From Acanthococcus lagerstroemiae (taxonomy: Eukaryota; Arthropoda; Insecta; Hemiptera; Eriococcidae), in assembly GCA_031841125.1 (NCBI GenBank), contig CM063111.1, forward strand, positions 36,406,955 through 36,470,954: 64,000 nt of DNA, written 5' to 3'. Positions 21,933 through 32,951 of this stretch are shown in pieces; position 1 is the first letter of the stretch, and the number at the start of each line of letters is the position of its first letter. The notes below the pieces were generated by a model. The model had not been told where the DNA came from. It did not search any database and saw only the letters and a list, made by a program, of their open reading frames with translations. The position numbers and the translations under genes were made by a program.

Positions 21933-24696
21933 CCCGATAAAGAATTTGGTTGCCCTGAAATTGCCCCGGACTTATTGCCCTGCAAAAGGCAACTGGTTGC
22001 CCTGTAATTGCCCTCCAGCACTCCAGCACCGACCAATCAGAACGCACCATTTTACCATTGCGTAAAAAGGCAACATGTTGCCCTCAAGTTGCCATCTGAG
22101 TTGCCTTTTCAGATTGCCCCATGGTTGCCCTATCGGTTGCCCTTCTGGATTGCCCTCTTATTGCTCCATGGTTGCCTTCTCAGTTGCCCTCTTGTTGCCC
22201 CATGGTTGCCTTCTCAGTTGCCCTTCTGAATTGCCCTCTTGTTGCCCTATGGTTCCCAGGATGTTCTCAATTCAGTACTACTCCCCCATGAAGACACACT
22301 CACTTATATCACAGGTGAAAAAATGGAATAAAAGTGAAAGTCAAAGGCTATATTAACTGGAAAACAAGATTGAATATATACATATTATGTAAAAGAAGGG
22401 AATGAGGATGTAATCCAATAAAAATCCTCAAAGGAAATGAAAATGAGGTACCTATCTCTTATATATGGGTCATTCTACCGAAACCTTGATAATTCATGCT
22501 TTTTTGTTTAAAAAAAAATAAAGACAAAACATTACTACTTGTTTTTCATCGAAATCATTTATATGCATATAATAGAACGTATTTATGAGGTTAAACCAAT
22601 AGCATACTTCCTAGGGGAGGAGACAGAGGGGGCTCAAAGTGATAAGACCACTACGCTGAAGGAATGGCAGCCCACGTTGAAGGTACTGTTGTTGGCTATA
22701 GAAAGAAGTTCCTACGCGCACGCGTGCCCGTGTACTGTGAATACGCACGTACTCTTCCACACGCACATCAATGAACTCGTATCAGTGCTGCCAGGTGCTC
22801 CGGATTTTCTAGTCAATCTCCGGATTGATCGACCTTCGGCAAAAAATATCTGAATTTTTGAATAATGTCCGGAAAGTTTGGGAAAAATCCGGATTTTCGT
22901 TGTTTTTTCTCGTTTTGTGGTTTAATCAACTTCTGATTAGTTTGAAATATTTTTCTGTGGATGACTGCATTTTCACTACACTAAACTGGACTAGAAAAAA
23001 TGTTTTCTCACTTTCTTACCTTAATAATTACTCAGTTTTCCTTCCACCCACAGCATCCTTTTTCAGAAATATTTGCTCTGTGTCTGTTTTCTGACTGGTT
23101 CAAATTTGACCACGGTGAAGGACAAAAAAGCGAGAGACACGTTTTCAAATATGGCTGCATTGATTCTGATCGAGTCTAAAACACGTACTGCATTACCAAC
23201 TTGTTCACTGTACTCGCAAAAACTGTACACACGCATCAGTTCATCCAAACACGCAGAGATAATATTTACAAAAAAATTTTTGAAGTCCAATCCATGGCGA
23301 AGGACAATTATGTCGAAGGGATTTTTGAACATTTAAATGAGATTTCCAAAAGGGGTAGGGGCACGATACTTCAAATTAATAAAAAAGATACAATAATTTA
23401 TCCTCTGAGTTTATACAGTATTAGAGGACCCTATTGTTTATACATTGCCAGATATCTATCTGGGACAAAAGTAACAAGGTTTCGGTAGAATGACCCGTAT
23501 ACATTATTAAAAATAGGATAATGAATGGCTGCGTCAGCATACAGCTATACAGTTACATATTATTGAATAGAATTGACATTTGAAATATAAAGAATAATAT
23601 GTGACCGGCTCTGAAGGAGTAGACCTTATGGCTAAATTATTAATTTTGAGATGTGAATGGTTTCTGAACTTTCGAACTCTCCTCTTTCACACATTATTGT
23701 GTGCGAAATAGCAAGATATGCATTCTAGGCGATGGTAGAGGGGCATTGATTACACCATATCATTGCAAAAATACGAGTAATGAGCGTACGGTTCGTTGTG
23801 TCGTTGTTGAGTAATTGAGGAGATGAGAATCAAAAGTGACTTTATCCAATTTTCTTTTGAAATGGGTTAGTGAGCGTTCCTGACGGTAACGGAACATGAA
23901 AATGTTTGTCACGTACGTTTTGTGAGTTGCCTGCCTACCATATTAGTAGGAGAAACCGCCCCAGGCCACGCGCAGTAAATCCCATCAGTTTTTCTCAGTT
24001 TCTGAAAACATTTTCTGGCGAATAATGTCACTTTTGATTCTAACCTCTACTGCTTTAATGGCTTCTGCCGTTTTTGAATATCTGCAACGAAGCACTGCAA
24101 TTTGATCAAGCCAAATATGCGATATCTGGTGCAAATTCCGTGTGATCCACGACTAAAAAAATCAGCGGAATTTTCTGATTCAGTCCGGCATGAATGCACC
24201 CTAAGAATGCAATGCACAATCCTCTGATACCTGTCACTCTATAATGCTATGCTGTTACACGTTTCGTAGGTACACAGAAATATATACGGAAAACGTATTA
24301 CGTTTAGCATGTACGTCGTACTTATACTCACCTCTTCGAACGGCAACGGTGTAGAATCTGACTATACTTCAAATTGCTTCGCTTTTTCACTTTTAAGAAC
24401 GTATGAAATACAATTTCAGCAATCTTTCACGCAACACTCGTATCTCGGAAATACTGGACAAAGTTGTACATTAAAAACTGTTTAACCGAAAGGCAACCAA
24501 TGAGCAACCAAGAGCAACCAAAGGGCAACCAAAGGGCAACCAACGGGCAACAGTGAAGTTTGCTGGAGAATATGAGGCAACTTCTAGAAGTGGGCGGTCC
24601 TTCAGCGTGGTTACCCTGTAGTTGCCCTAAAACGGCAACAGTTACCCTATTCTACAAGGCAACTACAGGGCAACCGTATTCAAATTATTTATCGGG
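21933..24696. mobile_element. Foldback-type element with opposed GTTGCCC arrays
   Basis: The left end starts CCCGATAAAGAATTTGGTTGCC and is followed to about 22262 by more than a dozen TTGCCCT/TTGCCTT words. The right end, read inward from 24696, is CCCGATAAATAATTTGAATACGGTTGCCC followed by GGCAAC-type repeats down to about 24489. The arrays are thus inverted to each other around a core of about 2.2 kb. Such subterminal arrays resemble those of foldback DNA transposons. The core contains a separate TIR element at 22467-23496. No transposase was recognised. No target duplication was identified. Confidence 0.65.
22467..23496. mobile_element. 1.03-kb element with perfect 22-bp TIRs (GGGTCATTCTACCG...)
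   Basis: The termini at 22467-22488 and 23475-23496 are exact inverted repeats starting GGGTCATTCTACCG and ending AAACCTTG. They lie in TATA-rich flanks, so the duplication is ambiguous. Internally there are only short frames; the plus frames at 22539-22853 and 23073-23336 are not recognisable as a transposase. A CAGTGCTGCCAGGTG word near 22786 looks like a lone hAT end. The element sits inside the opposed-array foldback. Confidence 0.75.
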
Positions 24697-24884
24697 CAGG
24701 CTCAAGGAGTCGGAGGAGGCCCAGAGAGCTCGAAGATTTAATTTTATTGTCAAATAGGGCTCCCACAAGACGTGATCGCTGAGGAACCAAAGTTTGACCC
24801 GTTCAAAAATGACATACATAATAGATGCATCGACAACGCAGATAGTGGAACTTATTAATTTTTTGAGAGTCAAAATTCAATATT

Positions 24885-25022
24885 TTCATTTGTCAAAAGG
24901 TTTTTAGTTATTGGAAATCATGATTTATAAGAAATCAGGCTGGCCAGACATACTTCATTTGTCAAAAGGTTTTTAGTTATTGGAAATCATGATTTATAAG
25001 AAATCAGGCTGGCCAGACATAC
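24885..25022. repeat. Exact 69-bp tandem duplication
   Basis: The segments 24885-24953 and 24954-25022 are identical by eye: TTCATTTGTCAAAAGG at the start, GGCTGGCCAGACATAC at the end. The absence of divergence suggests a recent event or an assembly artefact. Confidence 0.9.
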
Positions 25023-26028
25023 TTATGCTTGTCAATAGTATTGTCCTCATTTGGAACAATAATGAAAAAAGGAGTACCTAATGACTCTCTCTTTCATCTG
25101 AAACTTTAATTTAAATACTCTTTTGATCCCATCATAAAAAGACTATGTAGGTAACTAAAGACATAGTCATTTCTCCTAACAGTTGAAAATATTTTGAAAA
25201 TTTGACTGATTCAAGAGAAATGCACGTCTACAATCAATTACTTATAATATAATACATATCCGACGTGAGATACGTTTATGCTGGATTCACATCAAAGGTA
25301 TAAGCATGCTATTAACTCTGCAATGGTACACTTAGTGAAAATTACTAAAATTCCTGTTCGCGGCTCTCGTAGCGCGGTATGAATTAAGGTACGTCAACGA
25401 CTGATAGGGCGCTCAGTACTTCCTACGATTAGGTCTTCGATAACCACCAGCATTATAGGGATGGGCGTATTACAGGGGTTTCAAAAAAGTTTTTAATGCG
25501 AGGGTTGTATTTTTTTAAACGTATGTAAATGATCAAATTAATAAATTTCAAATGGTAATTTTTGATTTTTTTTTTGTCGGCAACATTTATTTTTGATTAT
25601 TGTAAATTTTCATTTTTATTCAAAATATGTTTGTTTTAGCTTAAAATAATGATTTGACCATATTCACCATATTTTTACTAAAGGTAGTTAGTGTTGATAA
25701 CCTATTAGTGAATTTCACTAAGTGTACACTGTTTACGTTATGGAATATGTGTACGACTGCAGGGTTAACATAACAAATACGCTACGAAATGTTAAGGCAT
25801 AGCTTGTTAATAACATGCTCAGAACTTTGGTGTAAATCCAGCATACTTACGGCTCTTTATTAGCTAAAAACCAAAGTGTACGTATTGCTAATTGGCAATA
25901 TTGATGTAACTGGAAGTACCTCAGTTAAGAAGTTATCTATAAGAAGGGACTTTTCTCTCGATGTATTTCTTATAGGACGGAGGCTCTTTTTATTAAACAT
26001 CTAGTTCTTCAGTTATTCTGAAGTTAAA
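25023..26028. other. No gene; contains a decayed copy of the 21767 hairpin
   Basis: Mostly AT-rich with no supported frame. At 25932-25998 the order AGTTATCT...AAGGG...ATGTATTTCTTAT...GGACGG...CTCTTTTT parallels the hairpin at 21767-21845 but with many substitutions, so the arms no longer pair perfectly. Confidence 0.5.
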
Positions 26029-26030
26029 AT

Positions 26031-26430
26031 TGGACACAGTTCAGTAAATGAAAAAGGGACGCAAGCAACAACATCCAGGGGCGTAGCCACGGGGGGGGGG
26101 TCCCCCTTGGCATTAGCCGAAAATGTGAAAAAATTAAAATTTATTCTGGTAATAATAAGTAATACACCTGTAATGTTGTAAAAGTGAAACGAAACCACCC
26201 CTTCATACCAAGTGTCTGGCTACGCCACTGACAATATCTGTTTTTTGAGAAAACGTAACATTTAAAAGCCAATGAATAATGTCGGTATACAGACATAGCG
26301 TTTACTGATAAGCTTATTTCAACGTGGGTACACATTTGAGCATGGGGGCCCAATTTTGAAAAATTCTACTTTTGACGCTCTTTCCAACGAGACTAATATC
26401 GTTTGCATCCTTTTTGCTTAACAGCGTCCG
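26031..26430 (-). mobile_element. Family Y copy 1, interrupted by MITE-A
   Basis: The ends TGGACACAGTTCAG and CTTAACAGCGTCCG match the TIRs of family Y (see the copy at 36429). Internal words such as AACGTGGGTACACAT, CTCTTTCCAACGA and GCCAATGAAT are shared in inverse orientation. AT flanks both ends as a 2-bp duplication (26029-26030, 26431-26432). The element is split by MITE-A at 26076-26230. Confidence 0.75.
26076..26230. mobile_element. MITE-A copy 2 nested in family Y
   Basis: The ends CAGGGGCGTAGCCACG and TGGCTACGCCACTG are inverted. The duplications ACAACATC (26068-26075) and ACAATATC (26231-26238) match at 7 of 8. The interior shares TTACAACATTACAGGTG and AAATTTTAATTTTTTCACAT words with the copies at 36750 and 48234, in opposite orientation. 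A run of ten G follows the left TIR. Confidence 0.85.
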
Positions 26431-27633
26431 ATAATTGTGAAAAGTGATAAGCTGCTGATAACAGTTTTAGGCGCGCGCAGCATGCCAAAGGAAAATTTGT
26501 TGACCCTTTTTTTCTTGTACTCCATATCTAGGACACTGCCCTAGTCCTCTTTATTTTAGTATACTCTTTTCTGTATCAAAAAATCTTGTCAGCCTGTAAA
26601 ATACCAAAAAAATGTTCCTTCAACATTAATTTGTAAGAGCCACGGGAGACAAGACCTTTTCTTTAAGGCGGCCAACATATACCACTAGGAGCGTAGCGAA
26701 GTGGATCGCATTTTAAGGAGCAGGTAGACGAATTCCACAACTGAAGCGAGTAAATTGAATCACAGGCGTCAAACTTTCTAACACTCAATGGGGGCTCGGT
26801 GATAAAATTACGATTGGGTACCTCAAAATTTAAAGATTTCTAGATTTCACTGATTTTGTCAGTGGGTGCCTGAGCCCCGGGCACCCATGGGTTTTGGCGC
26901 CTATGATATGAGTAGTCCTATGACGCTTATCATGGTCAAAGGATTGTTTTTCTTTTCTTCTTGAGAAAGTCACAAACAACTGGGGCGAGTCTTCTAATGA
27001 GGATTTCTTTTCAATAAATGGCTAGAGCTGTGTCTGTATACAGATACTCCTCATATTCTGAACGTTTCTAAGCTGAAAATGGAGAATTCGAATAGGTGGG
27101 GGCTTAGCCCCCCAAACTTCTAAATATCCCCCCAAACTCTGAAAGATTACCAAAGAAAATTATGCAGGAAGTGGTGTTGCTTCATAATAAGGGTGCTTAA
27201 GCCCCCCCCCAAGTTCTGAGCCCTAATTGCGCTTCTGAGTTTGATCACCATGATGAGTTTTCTTGCCTCAAACTCTGCAGGTTATATGTGATTATTTGTT
27301 ATCACTGAGAAATTCCTTGGCCAAAGGCAACACTGATTTCCAGTTCTTGTGTCACGAGGAAAACGATCTAGTGTAGTGCTTCTCAAACTTTTTTGTCCGC
27401 GTACAATGAATGAACCACTTGAAAAAATTCTGTAATAACGTATCATGTCGAAACTACAAGATTACAAGGTTCAAAAGTAAATGGACATGGTATTCTTCTA
27501 GTACGAGGATATACTTAATTCTTTTTTGTCATTTCGTGTGGTTGTCTCGTGTACCACTTCAGACCTCTCGCGTAATACCACAGTTTGGGAAGCGCTGGCT
27601 CCAGTGTATAATTTGGGACAGGGCTACAACTTG
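26431..27633. other. Gene-free, poly-G/C-rich spacer
   Basis: Contains GC-rich snippets (GCCCCGGGCACCC near 26875, CCCCCCCCC near 27200, TTAGCCCCCCAAAC near 27110) of the kind that border degenerate hAT elements here, but no matched TIR pair. No coding frame is supported. Confidence 0.45.
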
Positions 27634-27877
27634 ATGGCTCATTTCCACCGAGGCTGGCAGCATGTTAGAAGCATGAAAATCGCCAACATTTACAAATGTT
27701 GTCGAACGTAGTTTGCAACATGCTGCCAGCAAATGTTATCCGATCGGATTCGATTCCGTTTGGATATGTTACCAGTAACATGTTGCTAGCAAATGCTGCC
27801 AACGTTGCTGCTAACAAAATTTCTAAACGTCACTGCTGCTAGCATTTTGTTGTTAGCATTTGGTGTAAATGAGCCAT
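27634..27877. mobile_element. TIR element with ATGGCTCATTTxCACC ends
   Basis: The left end ATGGCTCATTTCCACC and right end GGTGTAAATGAGCCAT are inverted with one mismatch. The interior has several GCAACATG(C/T)TGC(C/T)AGCAAATG and GCTGCTAGCATTTTGTT words in both orientations, so it is highly self-complementary. No coding potential. Target duplication unclear. Confidence 0.7.
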
Positions 27878-29881
27878 AAGACAGATGTTACATTTTTCGC
27901 GTAAGCCACGGAAACACTAGTTGGGTGCACGCTAGCGCTCTGAGAAAAAGTGACTGCATTCTACACTACCTGTTATGTTGATATTGATATCTTTGGAATT
28001 GGAATTTCCATCATCATGTAACTACTGATTAAAAAATTTATTCGTCAGCCTGAGTTTTTCTGAATTTATTTCTGGAAGAATCTTTTCATTTATGAGGATA
28101 GAGCGAAAATCGTAAATGAATTCGTAGGTAATTAATATGCCAATCGCAACATGTTGTATACGCTTTCATTTCTGATTACGAGTTCTGTATAAAGCTTCAG
28201 AAAAACATAGTATTGAGCTTTAAATCAAGAAAACTCGGCGAAAGTAGCGTATCCTAAGTTTTGTTGCATATTCTAAACAAATTTTCTGTTCATTAAATTT
28301 TACTTGAAGTAGGGAGGAGGAGTCATTTTTTCCATTTTAGCTGTCCCAAGTTGTTGAAAGCTCGATACAACTTTAGTTTTTGCCAGATTTTTATAAGCTG
28401 TCCCAAGTTATGTTCACCTTTAGTGCAACTTGAGATAGCAGTTTTTAAAATAAAAAATAGTACCTACAAATTAAATGGGGACCTTTCATTCCTTGCCATA
28501 TGAAAGTACTTAGATATGCTCTTCCAAATTTTGACTCGTTCCCATTAATTTAATCGAGATCAACTACATACCTATAGCTCAAAAGTTACTTACACTCTGA
28601 AAAAACATTGCTCGTTTTGCTCGCAAATGAGTGTTATTATTACTTTTAAAGGTTAACATCATGAAATCCACCTCAATAAGAATTCTGGTACCGGACCTAT
28701 CGGTTTTCAATTTTTTAAGAAGTTAAAGTAACAATATGCGTATAAATACCTATTACAAAAATTATTGAACTTGTTTTTTAGCTCAGCTGTTACTGAGCAG
28801 TAAAAAAGAAACGTTATGAATGTTATTTCTGTTTAAAATATTGTTTTTTTTTTTTTTAGAGTAAAAAATAAAGAAACATATTTAAACAAAAATGCAAAAA
28901 CGAAAAACAGTGAAATTAAAAGAAGAAACTTCTTCATTTAATTCGAAGAAAAACACTAACCCTGGACAGAAGTTCATAAATAATGTCTTTTACAGACCTG
29001 AATTCGGAGCCGAGGCCGAAACTAGAAAAACACAAATCAAAATCCGAGCGATGCTGAAGACGAAGCCAGATATATTATTTTGTCAAAAAAACCAAAACTG
29101 AAACTGAAGTCAACTACATTTGGCTTTATTTTGGCACTGTAGCAACAATTTTGGTATCTGGATCTCAATAATTTTCGTACACATGTTATGTGAGAATACT
29201 TTATTTCTGAGTAATATGATTGAGTCACCACATTGATATAATTTCTTGAATAAATATTCGCTCGACGTTCCAGTATACCAAACATAGGTATATAATGAAA
29301 CCTACAGATGTAGTAGAAGAATTTGAGTCTTGAAACAAGACAGCACATCAGGGTACTGAATTGTTTTTCAAACTTATACAGCAACTGAGCAACATTTTCT
29401 CATCAATGGAATAACAAATTCCCAGACCGATAAATACATCATCATTCAAACTAACACATGTACACAGGGCAAGTCCAAGTAACACGAATAACTAAACAAG
29501 CAAGAAAGTACAAAACAAATAAAAAAATACTGATCCAAAATTAATTTTTAGTTCTTTAGAACTGAAGGACAACAGGAACATTAAAAAAATTGGCTATACA
29601 TTAACCTAAAATAAGAATATTCTCACTGCAGTACTGGTGACAAAAGAAAAAGGAATGACTTAAAAACATTTGTTTAAAATTGGTCAAACAGCGACACTAC
29701 GTGTATTGTTACAACCGAATAAAATAATTAACATTGCAGAAGTGAACTAGGTATGTTTGAAAACTGAGTTACAGTATTAATCTCAAAACTCTGAAATATA
29801 AACGCATCTTTAGACGAAACTGCAATTACACACGCCAGTTAAACTATAACATGCATAGGGAAACAACGAAATACACTGCTC
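27878..29881. other. Probable LDAH 3' flank and gene-free spacer
   Basis: No gene was seen. The nearest AATAAA signals for the minus strand lie around 29113-29118 and 29203-29208, so the LDAH 3' UTR could extend 650-770 bp, but this cannot be fixed from sequence alone. The short plus frame at 28892-29101 is lysine-rich and unrecognised. Confidence 0.4.
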
Positions 29882-32800
29882 CTAATTAGCTGATGTTGCT
29901 TTTCCGTTAATTGATTCTTGAATCCAGCCTGATAGCATGTTAGCCATAACAGTGGACGATTTAATCGTAAACGCGTGATGGATGCCTTTGTCGCAAACGA
30001 TGGCATCTACGTCTGGCACTTTCTCTTTCAGATGACTGTAAAATTTCAGAGGACTCCAACCATCCGTGGTTCCATAGTAAAACTTGAATTTATGTTTGTA
30101 CGCATTGAAGGTCTGGAATAAACGAAACGTTACGTTACACGATACACGTTTAAGAGGAAACATTTTGAAACACGAAACGAAATTAATGATGGGTCAGCGA
30201 TCTTTGTTGGTACCGTTTCATATTTCTTCAATCTCATTCGAAGAATACTAAGTTTTTGCATTCTAATATGTATAATTTTGAGATTAAAGAATACAGCGAA
30301 AAAGGATTTTAAAAATACATGACTGAACTAAAATTGGAATAGTAGCATTAACGTGCTGGATATAGTTTCTTTGCAATGTTATCTCCTTAGATACTTTGAA
30401 TGCAGAATGTAAGTTACCTACATGATTCAGTTATTCTCTATTAGTAGAGCCATCCAACATAGGCATACCACAAATTATTTTAAATTCAAATCAGTACATA
30501 AAACATCAAGCATTTAGAAAATTTGCTTTTTCCCACTAGATTACAGGTATTTTCAACAATAACAGGCTCAGTGCAAGAAATGGTTAAGCCCCATTACAGT
30601 TCGCAGATTCGGTCATTACTTCCGGCATGGAGGTTTTATGAAAAACTAAGTGATCAGCTACGTCAATCAAAACGCAGCTTGACCACTTTTGGCACTGAGT
30701 CAGCCAGTTGACAAAATCTAAAATGTATTCTTTTTTTTTGTTGCTTTTTGGATCCATTTACATTTTTCTTGTTGGCAACATTATCATTTTCAATTATAAA
30801 GATTGCTAGTAATCCCCTACCCGCACAAAAATTCGCTTCAGTCAACGTAACTTATCGATTATAACAAGTTTCAACAAAATGTACCTTCGCATCTAATTCG
30901 TTTATCTTGATCATTTCATCATGCACGAGATGAAATACATTTTTCAATACTAAAGGTTGAATCAATTTCAAGCCTCCCTGTACAGTACAATCATTTGAAT
31001 TACCATAAGCAACTCGGAAAGTCACATTCAATAAATGGTATTGCAGTAAACTTGGTAACATTGTGAAAATCTGTAAAAAGAAGAAACAGACCCATAAGTA
31101 AGCAACTGCATAGAATATGCGTATTTCATTTCAAGTTGAGACATGGTTATTGGAAATTAAAGTTTCAATTTTCATCAGTGAATTGCAGGCAAATTCAAAC
31201 TATAATAGAACTCAGGAAGTTCAGAGCAGCTTCTTAGTAACAATACATCAACAGGTTTTCTCCTTCAAAAATTAGGAAGTTCCAACACCGAATCATGAAT
31301 CTGCCACTTCTACTGCTACTCACCCATGACAGAAAAACTAGAGTAGATCCACAATAATGCACGAATGGTCTCATAAATTGAGCATTTCGCGTATCAGCTA
31401 TCCTCTCAACAGTTGGAAAGAGCATATAACATTTCTCTATTCTGTCCTCGAACTCGGGCATTTTCAACAACTCTAACGCCACTTTCGCACCCATTGAATG
31501 ACCGATAATATGTAATTTGCAACCCTGAGGCACAAAATTTCTAATGATGGCGGCTTTATGGTCAATTTGCTCTTGCAGGTCGTACAGTCGGTTAGATTTC
31601 ATCGATGGAGGGGGAAGTTCATGCCCTGAAATATGAAGAAAAAATAATAATAAAACAAGAATCTATGTATCACAGTTGATTACACATGAGAAATGCTTTT
31701 TTAAAATGCAATAAGCGCATTTTTTCTGATTTTTTTTTTCGAAATCGGGTGATGTAACTCTCAACTGATCAACATCTTTTTGACGAAATATAAAAAAAGT
31801 ATTTTCCTTCATGTCATCACAATATTTGCTAATGAAGAATCCAAGCCCAACAAGAGAGAGATTCTTTAGGACCCGAGCTTTTTTGGAGTCCGGAGTTATC
31901 CTTGTCCGATCATTTGGCGGCGTAATTTCCGAAAATGGTCCGTGACAAATCGCACTTTTTCGTATCTTTTCCCGCAAGACCCTGATTTTCACTCGGTGGC
32001 CCTACAACTTCGTTTCCAAAACGAAGTAAATAAATTTTTAGGAATCGGGTGATTAAACTCATAAATCATCAATATTTCTGTCGAATTATAAAATAATCAT
32101 TTTCCTTCACGTCATCACAATTTGGTAATGGAAACCTTCATTTCCAAAACGCAGTAAGTCCATTTACAATGCATTCAAATTTCAAAAGACAGCGAATATA
32201 GTTTTCGAAGTTTCCTTCAGCTTTCATCGTGAAAATGAAGTTCATAGGTGAGATTAGCTTTAATTAAAAATAGGAGAAAAGAATCAAAATTGAGATTTGA
32301 AGACAATGTTTGCGTTTTCTGAATAATTTACAGATATATACGTCTTGTGTTTTGGGAAAGTGCTCCCTCTATGCGTATTACAACCCTTCAAAATAAAAGC
32401 AATGCTTGATGGGTGACAGCGGCTGTATCATGTTATGCAATACGACGCTTACAATATTAACCATGCTGACTTTTAAATTAGAATCCTCCACCTGAAATAC
32501 AAATCGTTTTCAAAAATACCAACGTGTACACCTGAACTGACTAAAAATCTTGATTTCATTTTGCTAATATCCGAGCAATAAGGCCATACATACAGTTTCT
32601 CATTAATACAGAAAACTGAAAGATTGATGAAAGAAATCATGGTATAAAAAGTAAGTCATTAATACTAGTCTACTTGCCAACATCAAATACCACAATACAT
32701 GGGCCCACGCACTTACCAGCATGACTAACTGCCCAAACTGGCATTTTTAAATTTGCATGCAGCTCGGCTAGAAATTGTATGTAGAATTCGGCCACTCCTG

Positions 32801-32921
32801 GATTTCCTGTTATAATGAAAACTAGATTTTCACTATCTTTGAGGTCTTCGACCCAAGCGCCCCATGTTAAAAATCTCGTTGGTACGTCATCTACTAGGAG
32901 CCAGTCGTCTTTGAATACCAT
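29882..32921 (-). CDS. LDAH: Lipid droplet-associated hydrolase, four coding exons
   Basis: Serine hydrolase of the alpha/beta fold that acts at the lipid-droplet surface in the LDAH family (its substrate is debated; cholesteryl ester hydrolysis has been proposed). The exons are 32921-32717, 31625-31324, 31070-30885 and 30112-29882. Introns are GT-AG: donors GTAAGT, GTGAGT and GTACAT; acceptors TTTCAG, TTACAG and TTCCAG; phases 1, 0 and 0. The joined frame is 924 nt, 307 residues plus TAG, close to the family's usual 300-325. Residues 37-42 are ITGNPG, the family's oxyanion-side motif. SHAGHELPPPS crosses intron 1. GHSMG at 110-114 is the nucleophile elbow (Ser112). YGTTDGW supplies Asp248 and HHAF supplies His277. 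The start is the first ATG after the acceptor at 32941. Nothing is broken, so it is probably functional. Confidence 0.95.
31739..32155. repeat. Diverged duplication inside LDAH intron 1
   Basis: Segments near 31740-31840 and 32042-32150 share, in the same order, GAATCGGGTGAT, ACTC, ATCAxxAT, TTTTCCTTCA(T/C)GTCATCACAAT and TTTCCAAAACG. The unit spacing is about 300 bp and divergence is considerable. It looks like an old tandem duplication in the intron with no coding content. Confidence 0.6.
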
Positions 32922-32940
32922 TTTGTATTGAACGTGAGTA
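32922..32940 (-). other. LDAH: LDAH 5'-UTR end and splice acceptor
   Basis: Nineteen bases separate the start ATG from a pyrimidine-rich acceptor (TTCTGTTTTAG, at 32941-32951), so an upstream non-coding exon is expected. Good donor-like sites on the minus strand lie at about 34440 (ACG/GTGAGA) and 34325 (CACC/GTGAGT). Neither can be chosen without transcript data. Confidence 0.6.
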
Positions 32941-32951
32941 CTAAAACAGAA

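Noticed and set aside
21952..22262. Coding interpretation of the TTGCCCT array (73- and 93-codon frames)
   Set aside because: The Cys/Pro/Leu-rich peptides are by-products of a short DNA repeat.
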